Source of the DNA: Pseudomonadota bacterium
Lineage (GTDB): Bacteria > Pseudomonadota > Gammaproteobacteria > Steroidobacterales > Woeseiaceae
Assembly (NCBI GenBank): GCA_022567775.1
Contig: JADFGH010000001.1
Location: 1-23,114, forward strand
Length of the DNA stretch: 23,114 bases
Reading direction: 5' to 3'
Position numbers and translations under genes: made by a program. The notes under the pieces are model-generated. The model had not been told where the DNA came from. It ran no database searches and saw only the letters and a program-made list of their open reading frames with translations. Within the stretch, counting starts at the first letter, position 1. The number at the start of each line of letters is the position of its first letter. Positions 5,357 through 13,685 of this stretch are shown here, piece after piece.

Positions 5357-7239
5357 GTCTTGCATTGATACGGAACAGCTTGCGGCGCATACGGCTTGAT
5401 GCCTTGCGCCTCGAGGACGGCGAGGAAGTTCGGAAACTGGCTCGCATCGAAATGCCCGTATCCCAGGAAACTGGCGAGCGAGTGCATATCCTCGTCATTG
5501 TCGAGAGGCAGAAGTAATTCCAATGCTTCGTCATCCCGACCCATAATCTTCCGAGATAACCACATTGCAGCGGGCTCGTCCGGGTGATCCCGTAGCATCT
5601 TATTGAAGATACGTGTCCCCAGCTCAGACTTGCCCTCGGCGCAGGCCTGCCGCAGTGTCGCGAGGGCGCGATTGTCTGCCTCCATGTCGCTCGCCTGGAC
5701 GATTGGCAAGATTCTGCTCGCGCCGTCGATGTCACCCAGCCACAGCAACGCGCGTTGTGCCTGGTAGAGCACGTTGACGTTATCGGGGAAGCGCTCGATA
5801 GATTTTTCGGTGAATTCACGCAAGACTTCGGGGTTGTCGCCATAGAGCATTGACAATATCGACTGGACAGCGACGAGGGGATCATGACCGTCACGCTCGT
5901 AGAACTCGGCGACTGCCTCCACTGCCTCGTCATACATGCCAAGCTCCTGGAAAAGGCCCAGCAGAAATCCCTGTGCGTCATGATCATTCGGCCGCTGAGC
6001 CAGATAGGTGGTGATCAGGCGTAGCGCCTGCAGGTGTTTCATCTCGACATGCGCCTTGCCGGCGCGATAGGCGATCACGCTGACGGGATCCTTCTGGTGC
6101 CGGATCGCGTTGTCCATCGCCTCCTCATAGCGAGCCAGGATTTCCTCTGTCGGCAGCTCGGTCAGCCCTGATGCGATATTGACGGTCAACAACTGTAGCC
6201 GCCAGAACTCGGCGAGCCGCCGGTACGCGAGGGCAAATTCCGGGTCGAGTTCGATCGCGCGCTCGTAGGCCTCGCTGGCACTCAGGTACTCATAGACGTC
6301 ACCGGAGGCAATCGAGCTCACCCCGAAAGTCAGGCCCTGCAGATAGGCCTCGTACGCCGGCACCGAGCTCGTACCGGCAGAAACCATGCGGGCAAGCGCC
6401 TCCGGGTCCATGGCCGTCTCCAGTGCATTCGCAATCTGGATCGCGACCTCTTCCTGAATCTGGATGACGTCATCCATTGTCCGATCGTAGCTCTCGGACC
6501 AGAGGTGGAAGCCATCGTCGGCGCGGATGAGCTGTGCCGTTACTCGCAGACGATCGCCACTGCGGCGCACCGAGCCCTCGAGGATATGTTCGACACCAAG
6601 CGCCTTCGCGATCTCGGGAATGTTTTTGTCTGAATCCTTGTAATTGAACGATGATGTACGCGCAGCAACCAACAAGTCGGGTGTGCGCGCGAGGGAGTTG
6701 AGTATCTCTTCGGTCAGCCCGTCCACGAACCATTCCTGCTCGGCGTCCGAGGACATGTTGACGAACGGCAGCACGGCGATCGAGCGGCGCTTTGTTGCCA
6801 CTTCCGCGGGCTGTGTAGCCGACAGACTTTCCGCGTCCGGCGGCGGAGCGTCCGTCTTTGCAACCGGCTCGGCTGCCGGCGTGGCCGCATCAATGAGCTG
6901 CTGCCGATCCCATACGAAATAGCCGAGCGCGATGACCAGTGCACCGATGATGGCGAAGTCGAGTTTCCGTCCGGTCGAGGCGGTCACCGAGACTGCCAGA
7001 CTGACGTCACGGGTCTTCCTGATGCCATCGGGCGTCAGCTCGAATGCCCAGGCGAACAGCAGCGCGAGCGGGAAGCCAATGGCGAGGAACAGGACCAGCG
7101 TCTTGAAGACCCAGTCCGGCGCGCCGAACCCGGGCAACAGCGCCTCGGCGATCTGGATGACAAGCCAGCAGAAGATGACGTATGCGATGGCGACGCGGAC
7201 GACGTTGCGCCGCTTCAGTTCGTCAAAGAACCGTCCCAT
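5353..7239 (-). CDS. Membrane TPR protein with adenylate-cyclase-associated TolB/FlgO-like domain
   Basis: I place the start at ATG 7237-7239 because GGGGGA lies just upstream and MGRFFDELKRRNVVRVAIAY matches the usual start of this family; a longer frame upstream lacks support. That gives 628 residues. Residues about 12-35 and 46-68 are hydrophobic segments around the conserved PGFGAPDW and AWAFELTPDGI motifs, and about 94-110 is a third helix. Residues about 150-275 form the domain beginning SIAVLPFVNMSSD, seen next to class III adenylate cyclases and in TPR regulators. The rest is TPR-like helical repeats. There is no cyclase catalytic domain and no DNA-binding domain, so it is probably a membrane-anchored interaction or sensor protein of unknown partner. 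The family is common and often multicopy in Chromatiales and Xanthomonadales relatives. It converges on tlpA, and its stop TAG comes from a REP-like repeat. Confidence 0.82.
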   Translation of the reverse strand: MGRFFDELKRRNVVRVAIAYVIFCWLVIQIAEALLPGFGAPDWVFKTLVLFLAIGFPLALLFAWAFELTPDGIRKTRDVSLAVSVTASTGRKLDFAIIGALVIALGYFVWDRQQLIDAATPAAEPVAKTDAPPPDAESLSATQPAEVATKRRSIAVLPFVNMSSDAEQEWFVDGLTEEILNSLARTPDLLVAARTSSFNYKDSDKNIPEIAKALGVEHILEGSVRRSGDRLRVTAQLIRADDGFHLWSESYDRTMDDVIQIQEEVAIQIANALETAMDPEALARMVSAGTSSVPAYEAYLQGLTFGVSSIASGDVYEYLSASEAYERAIELDPEFALAYRRLAEFWRLQLLTVNIASGLTELPTEEILARYEEAMDNAIRHQKDPVSVIAYRAGKAHVEMKHLQALRLITTYLAQRPNDHDAQGFLLGLFQELGMYDEAVEAVAEFYERDGHDPLVAVQSILSMLYGDNPEVLREFTEKSIERFPDNVNVLYQAQRALLWLGDIDGASRILPIVQASDMEADNRALATLRQACAEGKSELGTRIFNKMLRDHPDEPAAMWLSRKIMGRDDEALELLLPLDNDEDMHSLASFLGYGHFDASQFPNFLAVLEAQGIKPYAPQAVPYQCKT

Positions 7240-7303
7240 AATCCCCCCGCAACTGACTCGAAAAATCGTTGCAAACCATATCATTAAAAGGGGCGATCGG
7301 CGG

Positions 7304-7323
7304 AATAGGGCTCTGACCCCATT
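7304..7323. repeat. Short GGGGTCAGAGCCCTATT-type interspersed motif
   Basis: On the minus strand the sequence reads AATGGGGTCAGAGCCCTATT. I recall this motif as a widespread short repeat in gammaproteobacterial intergenic regions, often beside REP-associated (RAYT/IS200-like) transposase genes. No transposase is present here, so it would be a footprint. It sits in the divergent region between the TPR gene and aroQ. Confidence 0.45.
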
Positions 7324-7345
7324 CGCGGCGGCCCGGTCGCGATTC

Positions 7346-7376
7346 TTGCGCCATCTACCTCGAAAAGCGTTAGAAT
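7346..7376 (+). promoter_or_regulatory. Possible sigma-70 promoter for aroQ-accBC
   Basis: TTGCGC (7346-7351) and TAGAAT (7371-7376) are acceptable -35 and -10 boxes, but the spacer is 19 nt, longer than ideal. The position, about 40 nt before the aroQ start, is reasonable. It is a tentative reading. Confidence 0.35.
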
Positions 7377-7415
7377 TGCCGCCATCTTCGGCAAACTGGC
7401 GAAAAACAGCCCACA

Positions 7416-7862
7416 ATGGCGAGCCTGCTCCTGATCAATGGCCCCAATCTGAATCTGCTCGGCAGCCGCGAGCCGGGCGTTTATGGCACAGCCAGCCTCA
7501 CAGAGGTAGAGGCCAGCCTTACCGAGCTTGCGACAGACCTAAGCCACAAGCTTGCCACGTTCCAGAGCAACGCCGAGCATGAAATTGTCGACAGGATCCA
7601 GGCGGCGCAGGCCGAAAAGGTCGACTTCATTCTCCTGAATCCCGGCGCCTTCACGCACACCAGCATCGCCATGCGTGATGCGTTGCTGGCGGTCAGCATT
7701 CCGTTCATTGAGATCCACCTGAGCAACGTATTTGCCCGCGAGGATTTTCGACACAAAAGCTATTTCAGTGATATCGCCGCCGGCTGCCTGTTCGGCCTTG
7801 GCGCATACGGTTATGAGCTGGCATTGCTTGCGGCATCCCGGCAACTGTCTGAGGACAAATGA
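7416..7862 (+). CDS. aroQ: Type II 3-dehydroquinate dehydratase
   Basis: This enzyme converts 3-dehydroquinate to 3-dehydroshikimate in the shikimate pathway. At 148 residues it has the normal length of the dodecameric type II enzyme. Family signatures are present: [18 protein letters not shown] with the lid arginine and tyrosine near the N-terminus, NPGAFTHTS in the middle, and [17 protein letters not shown], which contains the catalytic Glu/His and substrate-binding residues. It begins at ATG 7416. Its stop overlaps the accB start region (ATGATG at 7859-7864), indicating translational coupling. The order aroQ-accB-accC-prmA is a classic gammaproteobacterial arrangement, so it is likely expressed as one operon with fatty-acid synthesis genes. 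Confidence 0.96.
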   Translation: MASLLLINGPNLNLLGSREPGVYGTASLTEVEASLTELATDLSHKLATFQSNAEHEIVDRIQAAQAEKVDFILLNPGAFTHTSIAMRDALLAVSIPFIEIHLSNVFAREDFRHKSYFSDIAAGCLFGLGAYGYELALLAASRQLSEDK

Positions 7863-8326
7863 TGGATATCAGAAAAGTAAAAAAACTCATCGAGCTGCTG
7901 GAAGAATCCGGCATTGCCGAGATTGAGATTACCCAGGGAGACGAATCTGTGAGAATCAGCCGCTTCGCTGCCAACGTCGCGCCGCCGGTGCCGGTAGCAG
8001 TGCCGCCGGCCGCAGCAGCGGCGCCACCTGCCCCGGCTGCCGCCTCACCGGTTGCCATGGCCGAAGCCGAGGAAGACGGTCATGTCGTGACGGCGCCGAT
8101 GGTTGGCACCTTCTACAATGCCGCCTCACCAGGCTCCCCGCCATTTGTGCAGGTCGGCGACCGGGTCAACGTCGGCGACACACTTTGCATTGTCGAAGCA
8201 ATGAAGATGATGAACCCGATCGAGGCTGAGGTTTCCGGAGCAATTAAATCAATTCGCGTGCAAAATGGTGAACCGGTCGAGTACGGACAGATTCTGTTCG
8301 TGATCGACCAACGCGCTGCCGAGTGA
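7862..8326 (+). CDS. accB: Biotin carboxyl carrier protein of acetyl-CoA carboxylase
   Basis: AccB carries the biotin that shuttles CO2 between biotin carboxylase and the carboxyltransferase in the first step of fatty-acid synthesis. It has an N-terminal [16 protein letters not shown] helix, an alanine/proline-rich linker (about residues 37-70) and a C-terminal biotinyl domain with VEAMKMMNP, where the lysine is biotinylated. Two adjacent ATGs (7859 and 7862) could start it. I chose the second because family members begin MDIRK and the GAGG at 7851-7854 is better spaced. It overlaps the aroQ stop and lies 15 nt before accC, its functional partner. Confidence 0.96.
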   Translation: MDIRKVKKLIELLEESGIAEIEITQGDESVRISRFAANVAPPVPVAVPPAAAAAPPAPAAASPVAMAEAEEDGHVVTAPMVGTFYNAASPGSPPFVQVGDRVNVGDTLCIVEAMKMMNPIEAEVSGAIKSIRVQNGEPVEYGQILFVIDQRAAE

Positions 8327-8341
8327 TCGGACAAATCTGCG

Positions 8342-9682
8342 ATGCTCGATAAGATCGTCATTGCTAATCGCGGCGAAATTGCCCTGCGAATATTGCGGGC
8401 CTGCCGGGAAATGGGCATTAAGACCGTTGCCGTACATTCGACTGTGGACAACAATCTGAAGCATGTTCTGCTGGCAGACGAGACCGTTTGTATCGGTGGC
8501 CCCCCATCGGCGGAAAGTTACCTCAACATGCCGGCGATCATCAGCGCCGCCGAGGTGACTGACGCGGTTGCGATCCACCCGGGATACGGTTTCCTGTCAG
8601 AAAATGCGGATTTCGCCGAGCGCGTGGAGTCGAGCGGGTTCGTATTTATTGGACCGCCGGCGAGCGTGATTCGGCAAATGGGTGACAAAGTCGCGGCGAT
8701 CCAGGCCATGAAGGCGGCTGGTGTGCCAACCGTTCCGGGCTCGGATGGGCCATTGGGTGACAACACCGACGAAAACCTGCGGATCGCCCGTGAAATTGCT
8801 TACCCGATCATCATCAAGGCCGCTGCTGGCGGCGGCGGTCGAGGCATGCGGGTCGTACATTCAGAAGCATCGCTGGTGAATGCAATAACGATCACACAAG
8901 CGGAGGCCGGTGCAGCCTTCGGCAACGAAACCGTTTACATGGAGAAATTCCTGGAGACGCCACGGCATATCGAAATCCAGGTCCTGGCAGATAATCACGG
9001 TAATGCCGTGCACCTCGGTGAGCGCGACTGCTCGATGCAGCGCCGGCATCAAAAAGTGATTGAGGAAGCGCCCGCGCCCGGCATCACTGAAAAGCAAAGA
9101 AATTTCCTCGGCGATCGTTGCGTGCAGGCTTGCAAGGATATGGGATATCGAAGCGCCGGCACCTTCGAGTTTCTGTACCAGGACGACGAGTTTTATTTCA
9201 TCGAAATGAACACGCGCCTGCAGGTCGAACACCCGGTTACCGAAATGATCACCGGTATCGATATCGTCAAGGAACAACTGCGAATCGCGGGCGGCGAGGC
9301 CCTGAGCTTCACGCAGGACGATGTACAACTTCGGGGTCATGCCATCGAGTGCCGGATCAACGCGGAAGATCCGAAGACGTTCTTGCCCTCGCCCGGCCTG
9401 GTACAACTCTGGCATGCACCGGGTGGACCGGGCATTCGGGTCGAGAGCCACGTGTACAGTGGTTACAGGGTGCCGCCTTATTACGATTCGATGATTGGTA
9501 AGATAGTGGCACACGGTAATGATCGACCAACCGCAATTGCGCGCATGCGCAATGCGCTGACCGAAATCGTCATCGAGGGCATCAAGACGAATGTGGCCCT
9601 GCACCAGGAAATTTTCCAGCACTCAGCGTTCCAGGCCGGCGGAACTGATATTCACTACCTGGAAAAACGGCTCGGACTGTAG
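8342..9682 (+). CDS. accC: Biotin carboxylase subunit of acetyl-CoA carboxylase
   Basis: AccC is an ATP-grasp enzyme that carboxylates the biotin of AccB with bicarbonate and ATP. The 446-residue length is standard. It opens [20 protein letters not shown], followed by [11 protein letters not shown], the glycine-rich ATP loop [13 protein letters not shown], the [31 protein letters not shown] segment (given here in parts: [15 protein letters not shown]), EEAPAP, and the metal-binding and catalytic region [16 protein letters not shown]. All expected motifs are intact. It follows accB directly, so the two are almost certainly co-translated. The accA and accD carboxyltransferase genes are not in this window, as usual. 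Confidence 0.97.
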   Translation: MLDKIVIANRGEIALRILRACREMGIKTVAVHSTVDNNLKHVLLADETVCIGGPPSAESYLNMPAIISAAEVTDAVAIHPGYGFLSENADFAERVESSGFVFIGPPASVIRQMGDKVAAIQAMKAAGVPTVPGSDGPLGDNTDENLRIAREIAYPIIIKAAAGGGGRGMRVVHSEASLVNAITITQAEAGAAFGNETVYMEKFLETPRHIEIQVLADNHGNAVHLGERDCSMQRRHQKVIEEAPAPGITEKQRNFLGDRCVQACKDMGYRSAGTFEFLYQDDEFYFIEMNTRLQVEHPVTEMITGIDIVKEQLRIAGGEALSFTQDDVQLRGHAIECRINAEDPKTFLPSPGLVQLWHAPGGPGIRVESHVYSGYRVPPYYDSMIGKIVAHGNDRPTAIARMRNALTEIVIEGIKTNVALHQEIFQHSAFQAGGTDIHYLEKRLGL

Positions 9683-9693
9683 CTCAATAGGTT

Positions 9694-10578
9694 ATGGAAT
9701 GGCGTCAATTTGTCATGAATCTCGAATCGATTGAGCCGGATCGGCTTGAGGAAGTCCTGCTCAGGCACGGCGCGCAATCGCTAACGCTGTCCGATGCCGG
9801 GGACGACCCGGTGCTTGAACCTGAACCCGGGGCTGCACCGCTTTGGAGCACTACGCGGATGACGGCATTGTTCGCCGCGAATGCGGATTTTGAACGCCTG
9901 CGGACTGACCTCGAGCACACGCTTGCGATTGACACGCTGCCGCGAAATCGCGTGGAATTGCTGACGGATCGCGCCTGGGAACGCGAGTGGCTGAAGGATT
10001 TCGTGCCGATGCGTTTCGGTGAACGACTTTGGGTATCGCCGGCCGGCTTGGTGGTCGACGCTGACGATGCCGTCGTCGTCCGGCTTGATCCCGGCCTGGC
10101 GTTCGGTACAGGCACACATGCGACAACCGCACTGTGCCTGGAATGGCTTGATAAGATCGAAATCGCAGGCAAAACACTGCTCGATTTCGGCTGTGGTTCA
10201 GGCATTCTTGCCATTGCCGGGTTGAAGCTGGGCGCGACATCTGTCACCGCCCTCGACATCGATCGGCAGGCAATAACGGCGACCCGGCAGAATGCGCTCA
10301 GCAACGATGTCGATAATCGGCTCGTAACGACGATGCAGATGGATCTGCTTGACGATCAGTTTGATTTTGTCGTTGCCAACATCCTGGCCGGCACGCTGAT
10401 CGACCATGCAGGATTCGTCTGTGACCGCCTGAGACCGGGCGGCCGGCTGGCGCTGTCGGGGATCCTTGCCGAACAGGTTGCGGATGTGACCGCGGCCTAT
10501 CAGCACTGCGTCGAGTTTGGCGCGGCGGATTATCGTGACAACTGGGCCCGCTTGTCGGGAACGAGAACCTGGGACTGA
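9694..10578 (+). CDS. prmA: Ribosomal protein L11 methyltransferase
   Basis: PrmA trimethylates lysines and the N-terminus of ribosomal protein L11 using S-adenosylmethionine. The protein has 294 residues, a normal length. An N-terminal substrate-recognition domain (about 1-100) is followed by the Rossmann methyltransferase fold with LDPGLAFGTGTHATTALCL, the SAM-binding LLDFGCGSGILAIAGLKLGA and the VVANILAGTL motif. The start MEWRQFVMNL fits the family better than the internal ATG at 9715. It is 11 nt after accC and ends just before the zinc-ribbon gene, and the accC-prmA adjacency is conserved in gammaproteobacteria. Confidence 0.95.
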   Translation: MEWRQFVMNLESIEPDRLEEVLLRHGAQSLTLSDAGDDPVLEPEPGAAPLWSTTRMTALFAANADFERLRTDLEHTLAIDTLPRNRVELLTDRAWEREWLKDFVPMRFGERLWVSPAGLVVDADDAVVVRLDPGLAFGTGTHATTALCLEWLDKIEIAGKTLLDFGCGSGILAIAGLKLGATSVTALDIDRQAITATRQNALSNDVDNRLVTTMQMDLLDDQFDFVVANILAGTLIDHAGFVCDRLRPGGRLALSGILAEQVADVTAAYQHCVEFGAADYRDNWARLSGTRTWD

Positions 10579-10581
10579 TGC

Positions 10582-12330
10582 ATGTTTACCGAATGCCCCG
10601 AATGTAGCACTGCATTTCGTGTCACCGCGAAGGTACTGCAACAGGCAGGTGGCCGGGTGCGCTGCGGCGGATGTGGCCACGCATTCAGTGCGATCGAACA
10701 TCTGACCGAAGAAGTGCCGGGCTCGAACGAGCAGGACAGCACTCCTCCTTCCGAAGCCGCCGATGACCTGACGTCCGACGACAAATTTGCGGAGACCAGC
10801 AGGCTGTTGTTGAAGACACTGGATGAACTCGCCGGTCCGCAAGATGTACGTATCGAAGATACAGGCTTCGAGTGGCAGGTTTTGGACGACGATGAGGACG
10901 AAGGAATCGCGGCTGAAGCCGCTCCCACAGAAGCCGCTCCCACAAAGGATGTCGCGGCTGGCGCCGCGCCCACGGAATCCGATGAAGAGCAGGCCGAGCC
11001 TGCCCTGAGCGAACAGGAGGACTGGACCGGCCTGCTCGAAGAAGTCGCCGAAGACGATACCGGAGCCGACGCCATATCGCTTGAAGTTGAAGAAGAACTC
11101 GCAGCCATTCATAACGAACTATCCACGAAACAAGATCCTGCGCCCGTCGATCTCAACTCCCAGTTCGATATGCAGGCGGAAGCGATGGGACTTGAAATTA
11201 CCGGCACGCACGATATCGAGGATGTAGATGAAGATGATCTGACCGACGCTGTGGCACTGACAGAGGATGACGAAGGAATCGCGGCTGGCGCCGCTCCCGC
11301 AGACGCCGTTCCCACAGATGACGAGGAAGAAGGAATCGCGGCTGGTCGCTCTCGCCCATCCATGGGCTCCGCGACATACGTACATCCTGTACAAAAAGCC
11401 GCTCCCTCAGAGCCCGCTCCCGCAGAAGAGGCGACTAAGCTGTCGCTTGAAGGTGCCGATGGCGCTGCGCCGGTAAAACCCGAATATTCGGTAGCCGATG
11501 AATTGCCCGAGCCGTCTGAGGAAGAGATGACCATCAATCAGCAGATTGACCAGGAATTGTTGGCTGCGGCGGATGAGGACATAGATTTAAAGGCTACGCT
11601 GGTTGGCCTCGAGGTCCCGGGCGGTTTGTTTGACGAGGACTCGCCAGAAGTTGAGTCGATCGTCATGGAAGGCGAAACCGTCCGTGGCTCCTTCGACGAG
11701 GAAGAAACCAGGCGCCCACGGCATGAGGCACTAAGCCGTTTCGATAACGCCGGCAATCTTGTCGACAGCTATATTGCAAACAGAGCTATGCGCGGTGGCC
11801 GGCGCAGGACGGATCCGGCGAGCTATGGCGTGATTGCCGGCACCATATTGTTGTCGCTGCTGCTGGTTGGCCAGGTCGTCCACGCCAACCGCGAGTCGCT
11901 TTCGACGGCCGGACTGTTCAATCAAACGATTGGATCGGTATATCGCATGTTCGGCAATCCCATAATGCCCGAGTGGGACATCAAGGGCTGGCAGTTTGAA
12001 GCAACGAATGGCAGTATCGCCGAAGACGAGGACGTGTTGACGATCTTGTCGCGCATCGGCAACAGGTCGCAGCAACCACTGCCATATCCCCTGGTGCATG
12101 TGTCACTGACCGACCGCCGGGAAGAAATAATCGGTAGTCGCGTACTCGAGCCGAACGAGTATCTTGCCGGCGATCTGGATCCTAGCAAGCCAGTGACACC
12201 CGGAGAAAATTTCACGGCAGTCATCACGATTGACGAGCCATCCGTCGACGCTACCGGCTTCAAACTGAACGTCTGTTACCGGGTAAGCCCGGGACGAGTG
12301 CGCTGCGCCACCGACGACTTCAAAAACTGA
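10582..12330 (+). CDS. Zinc-ribbon / DUF3426 membrane protein carrying in-frame interspersed repeats
   Basis: The protein has 582 residues. Residues 1-35 form an MJ0042-type zinc ribbon (C5, C8, C28, C31 in CPEC and CGGC). Residues about 40-405 are a long, highly acidic, probably disordered region. One membrane helix lies at about 413-436 (VIAGTILLSLLLVGQVV), and a C-terminal DUF3426 domain of about 145 residues is presumably periplasmic. The family sits between prmA and dusB-fis in many gammaproteobacteria; its function is not established. The acidic region contains three blocks whose DNA is the genome's interspersed repeat, read in frame as peptides such as GIAAEAAPTEAAPT and GIAAGAAP (10903-10975, 11275-11317, 11332-11421). 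Homologues are usually shorter. The start is 3 nt after the prmA stop. Confidence 0.88.
   Translation: MFTECPECSTAFRVTAKVLQQAGGRVRCGGCGHAFSAIEHLTEEVPGSNEQDSTPPSEAADDLTSDDKFAETSRLLLKTLDELAGPQDVRIEDTGFEWQVLDDDEDEGIAAEAAPTEAAPTKDVAAGAAPTESDEEQAEPALSEQEDWTGLLEEVAEDDTGADAISLEVEEELAAIHNELSTKQDPAPVDLNSQFDMQAEAMGLEITGTHDIEDVDEDDLTDAVALTEDDEGIAAGAAPADAVPTDDEEEGIAAGRSRPSMGSATYVHPVQKAAPSEPAPAEEATKLSLEGADGAAPVKPEYSVADELPEPSEEEMTINQQIDQELLAAADEDIDLKATLVGLEVPGGLFDEDSPEVESIVMEGETVRGSFDEEETRRPRHEALSRFDNAGNLVDSYIANRAMRGGRRRTDPASYGVIAGTILLSLLLVGQVVHANRESLSTAGLFNQTIGSVYRMFGNPIMPEWDIKGWQFEATNGSIAEDEDVLTILSRIGNRSQQPLPYPLVHVSLTDRREEIIGSRVLEPNEYLAGDLDPSKPVTPGENFTAVITIDEPSVDATGFKLNVCYRVSPGRVRCATDDFKN
10903..10975. 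repeat. REP-like repeat block inside DUF3426 gene (copy 1)
   Basis: GGAATCGCGGCTGAAGCCGC TCCCACA is followed by a half-repeat AAGCCGCTCCCACA and a third GTCGCGGCTGGCGCCGCGCC. The hairpin GCGGCT-GA-AGCCGC is the same as at 5323-5336. The flanking 19-nt sequence starting GACGAAGGAATCGCG recurs exactly at 11269. Confidence 0.85.
11275..11317. repeat. REP-like repeat block inside DUF3426 gene (copy 2)
   Basis: GGAATCGCGGCTGGCGCCGC followed by TCCCGCAG and a degraded second half ending GTTCCCACAG. It is in the same orientation and reading frame as copy 1, giving GIAAGAAPADAVPT. Confidence 0.8.
11332..11421 (-). repeat. Mosaic hairpin repeat inside DUF3426 gene (78-nt core, copy 3)
   Basis: The core 11332-11409 has the same length and the same arms as the purH copy at 14267-14344: GGAATCGCGGCT at one end, GTCGCTCTCG next, CTCCGCGACAT in the middle and AAGCCGCTCCC at the other end. 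The two variable hairpins here are CCCATCCATGGG and GTACATCCTGTAC. The frame is kept, encoding a GRSRPSMGSATYVHPVQKAA-like stretch. Confidence 0.82.
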
Positions 12331-12338
12331 GGTTCGTT

Positions 12339-13343
12339 TTGCGAATCGGCCCCTACGAATTGAAGAGCCCGTTTCTGCTCGCTCCCATGGCGGGCATTAC
12401 CGACGCGCCTTTTCGCAGACTGTGCCGCCGTTTTGGCGCCGGCATGACGACCTCGGAAATGACGACTGCCGACATTAGTTTGTGGAACACTGAAAAATCA
12501 CGCCGCAGACTGGACCTGGATATGGATGCCGAGCCAAGGGTCGTACAGATCGCAGGCTCGGATCCGCAGCAATTTGCGATTGCTGCGGCGCTTTGCGTTA
12601 GCCGCGGCGCCCAGATTATTGATATCAACATGGGATGCCCGGCTAGGAAAGTCTGCAGCAAGCTGGCCGGTTCCGCGCTGCTGCAAGACACGAAACTGGT
12701 GTCCCGTATTCTCGAATCAGTCGTCAGTTCGGTTGCTGTACCCGTAACACTGAAGATACGTACAGGATGGGACAAGCGTCATCGCAACGGCGTTGAAATC
12801 GCGCAGATTGCAGAGGCATCCGGCATCAGCGCGATCGCCGTGCATGGGCGCACTCGCGCTTGCCGTTTCAAAGGCGCCGCAGAATATGCAACGATTGCGC
12901 AAATCAGGGACAAGGTTTCAATACCTGTTATTGCCAACGGCGACATTACAACTTCCGAGAAGTCGCTTGAAGTTCTGCGTCTAAGCCGCGCTGACGGCTT
13001 GATGATTGGTCGCGCTGCACAAGGCCGCCCGTGGATTTTCCGCGAACTGAATTATTTCTTCGAAACCGGTAGTCACGCACCGTCGCTGGATAAAAGCGAA
13101 GTCCGTGATATTATCCTCGACCACCTTGGCGACCTGTACCAGTTTTATGGGGAAACGACTGGCGTTCGGGTGGCTCGCAAACACCTTACCTGGTATTGCG
13201 CCGGTTTGTATAACGCACAGGAATTCCGGTCACAGGTGGTGCGTGTCGATAGTGCTTCCGAGCAAATTCGTCTAACGCGGGAATTCTTTGTCAGCCGGCC
13301 ATTCTTTGACCGGCAGGCCGGGAGGGATTCTTTAGCCGCGTAA
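12339..13343 (+). CDS. dusB: tRNA-dihydrouridine synthase B
   Basis: DusB reduces specific uridines in the D-loop of tRNA using FMN and NADPH. It has 334 residues. It starts at TTG 12339 (LRIGPYELKSPFLLAPMAGI), with no ATG in the right place. FMN TIM-barrel motifs are present: PMAGITDAPFRRLCRRFGAG, DINMGCPARKVCSKLAGSAL with the catalytic Cys at about residue 100, KIRTGWD, AVHGRTR, IANGDI and GRAAQGRPW. It lies 8 nt after the DUF3426 gene and just upstream of fis. The dusB-fis operon is conserved in gammaproteobacteria, where dusB is the leader gene for fis. Confidence 0.96.
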   Translation: MRIGPYELKSPFLLAPMAGITDAPFRRLCRRFGAGMTTSEMTTADISLWNTEKSRRRLDLDMDAEPRVVQIAGSDPQQFAIAAALCVSRGAQIIDINMGCPARKVCSKLAGSALLQDTKLVSRILESVVSSVAVPVTLKIRTGWDKRHRNGVEIAQIAEASGISAIAVHGRTRACRFKGAAEYATIAQIRDKVSIPVIANGDITTSEKSLEVLRLSRADGLMIGRAAQGRPWIFRELNYFFETGSHAPSLDKSEVRDIILDHLGDLYQFYGETTGVRVARKHLTWYCAGLYNAQEFRSQVVRVDSASEQIRLTREFFVSRPFFDRQAGRDSLAA

Positions 13344-13394
13344 GAAACGCATTCCGGGAGTTTTTTGCAACGTCTACCTGGATGAGTCAGGACA

Positions 13395-13676
13395 GTGGCC
13401 CAGAAAAACACGAATAAGAACAAGGATTTAAATGCCTTAAATCACAGGAAGCCACTCAGAAAACACACCGAAGATGCACTGAACCATTATTTCAAGAGCC
13501 TGAACGGGGATCGTCCCGGCGATCTGTATGATCTCGTTTTGGGTGAAGTCGAAGAGCCGTTATTCAAAGCTGTTATGGATTACACGCATGGTAACCAGAG
13601 TCAGGCGGCGGGCATTCTTGGCATTAATCGGGGCACCCTGCGAAAAAAACTCAAAACCTATTCGCTTATTCGGTAA
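13395..13676 (+). CDS. fis: Fis nucleoid-associated DNA-binding protein
   Basis: Fis bends DNA and regulates rRNA, tRNA and growth-phase genes. The 93-residue product has the family's length. The C-terminal helix-turn-helix is clear: [20 protein letters not shown] followed by RKKLK. The N-terminal half has the beta-arm and dimer helices, more divergent than in enterics. The start is GTG 13395; the ATG at 13382 is in another frame. It follows dusB by about 50 nt and precedes purH by 9 nt. Promoter elements seen in enterics upstream of dusB were not recognised here. Confidence 0.93.
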   Translation: MAQKNTNKNKDLNALNHRKPLRKHTEDALNHYFKSLNGDRPGDLYDLVLGEVEEPLFKAVMDYTHGNQSQAAGILGINRGTLRKKLKTYSLIR

Positions 13677-13685
13677 GGGCAATTA

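Noticed and set aside
7240..7416. Longer TPR protein starting at 7416
   Set aside because: The extra 59 residues cover the divergent promoter region and overlap aroQ; the internal ATG at 7239 has a strong ribosome binding site and the conserved N-terminus.
8861..9622. Minus-strand open frame (253 codons) opposite accC
   Set aside because: accC motifs on the plus strand are complete throughout, and the antisense frame has no recognisable features.
10198..11112. Long minus-strand open frame (304 codons) opposite prmA and the DUF3426 gene
   Set aside because: It crosses two well-supported sense genes and shows no family motif; it is a GC-bias shadow.
10897..11421. Regularly repeated units that might be a CRISPR array
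   Set aside because: The units differ in length and spacing, lie inside an open coding frame and match interspersed repeats elsewhere in the window; there are no uniform spacers or cas genes.
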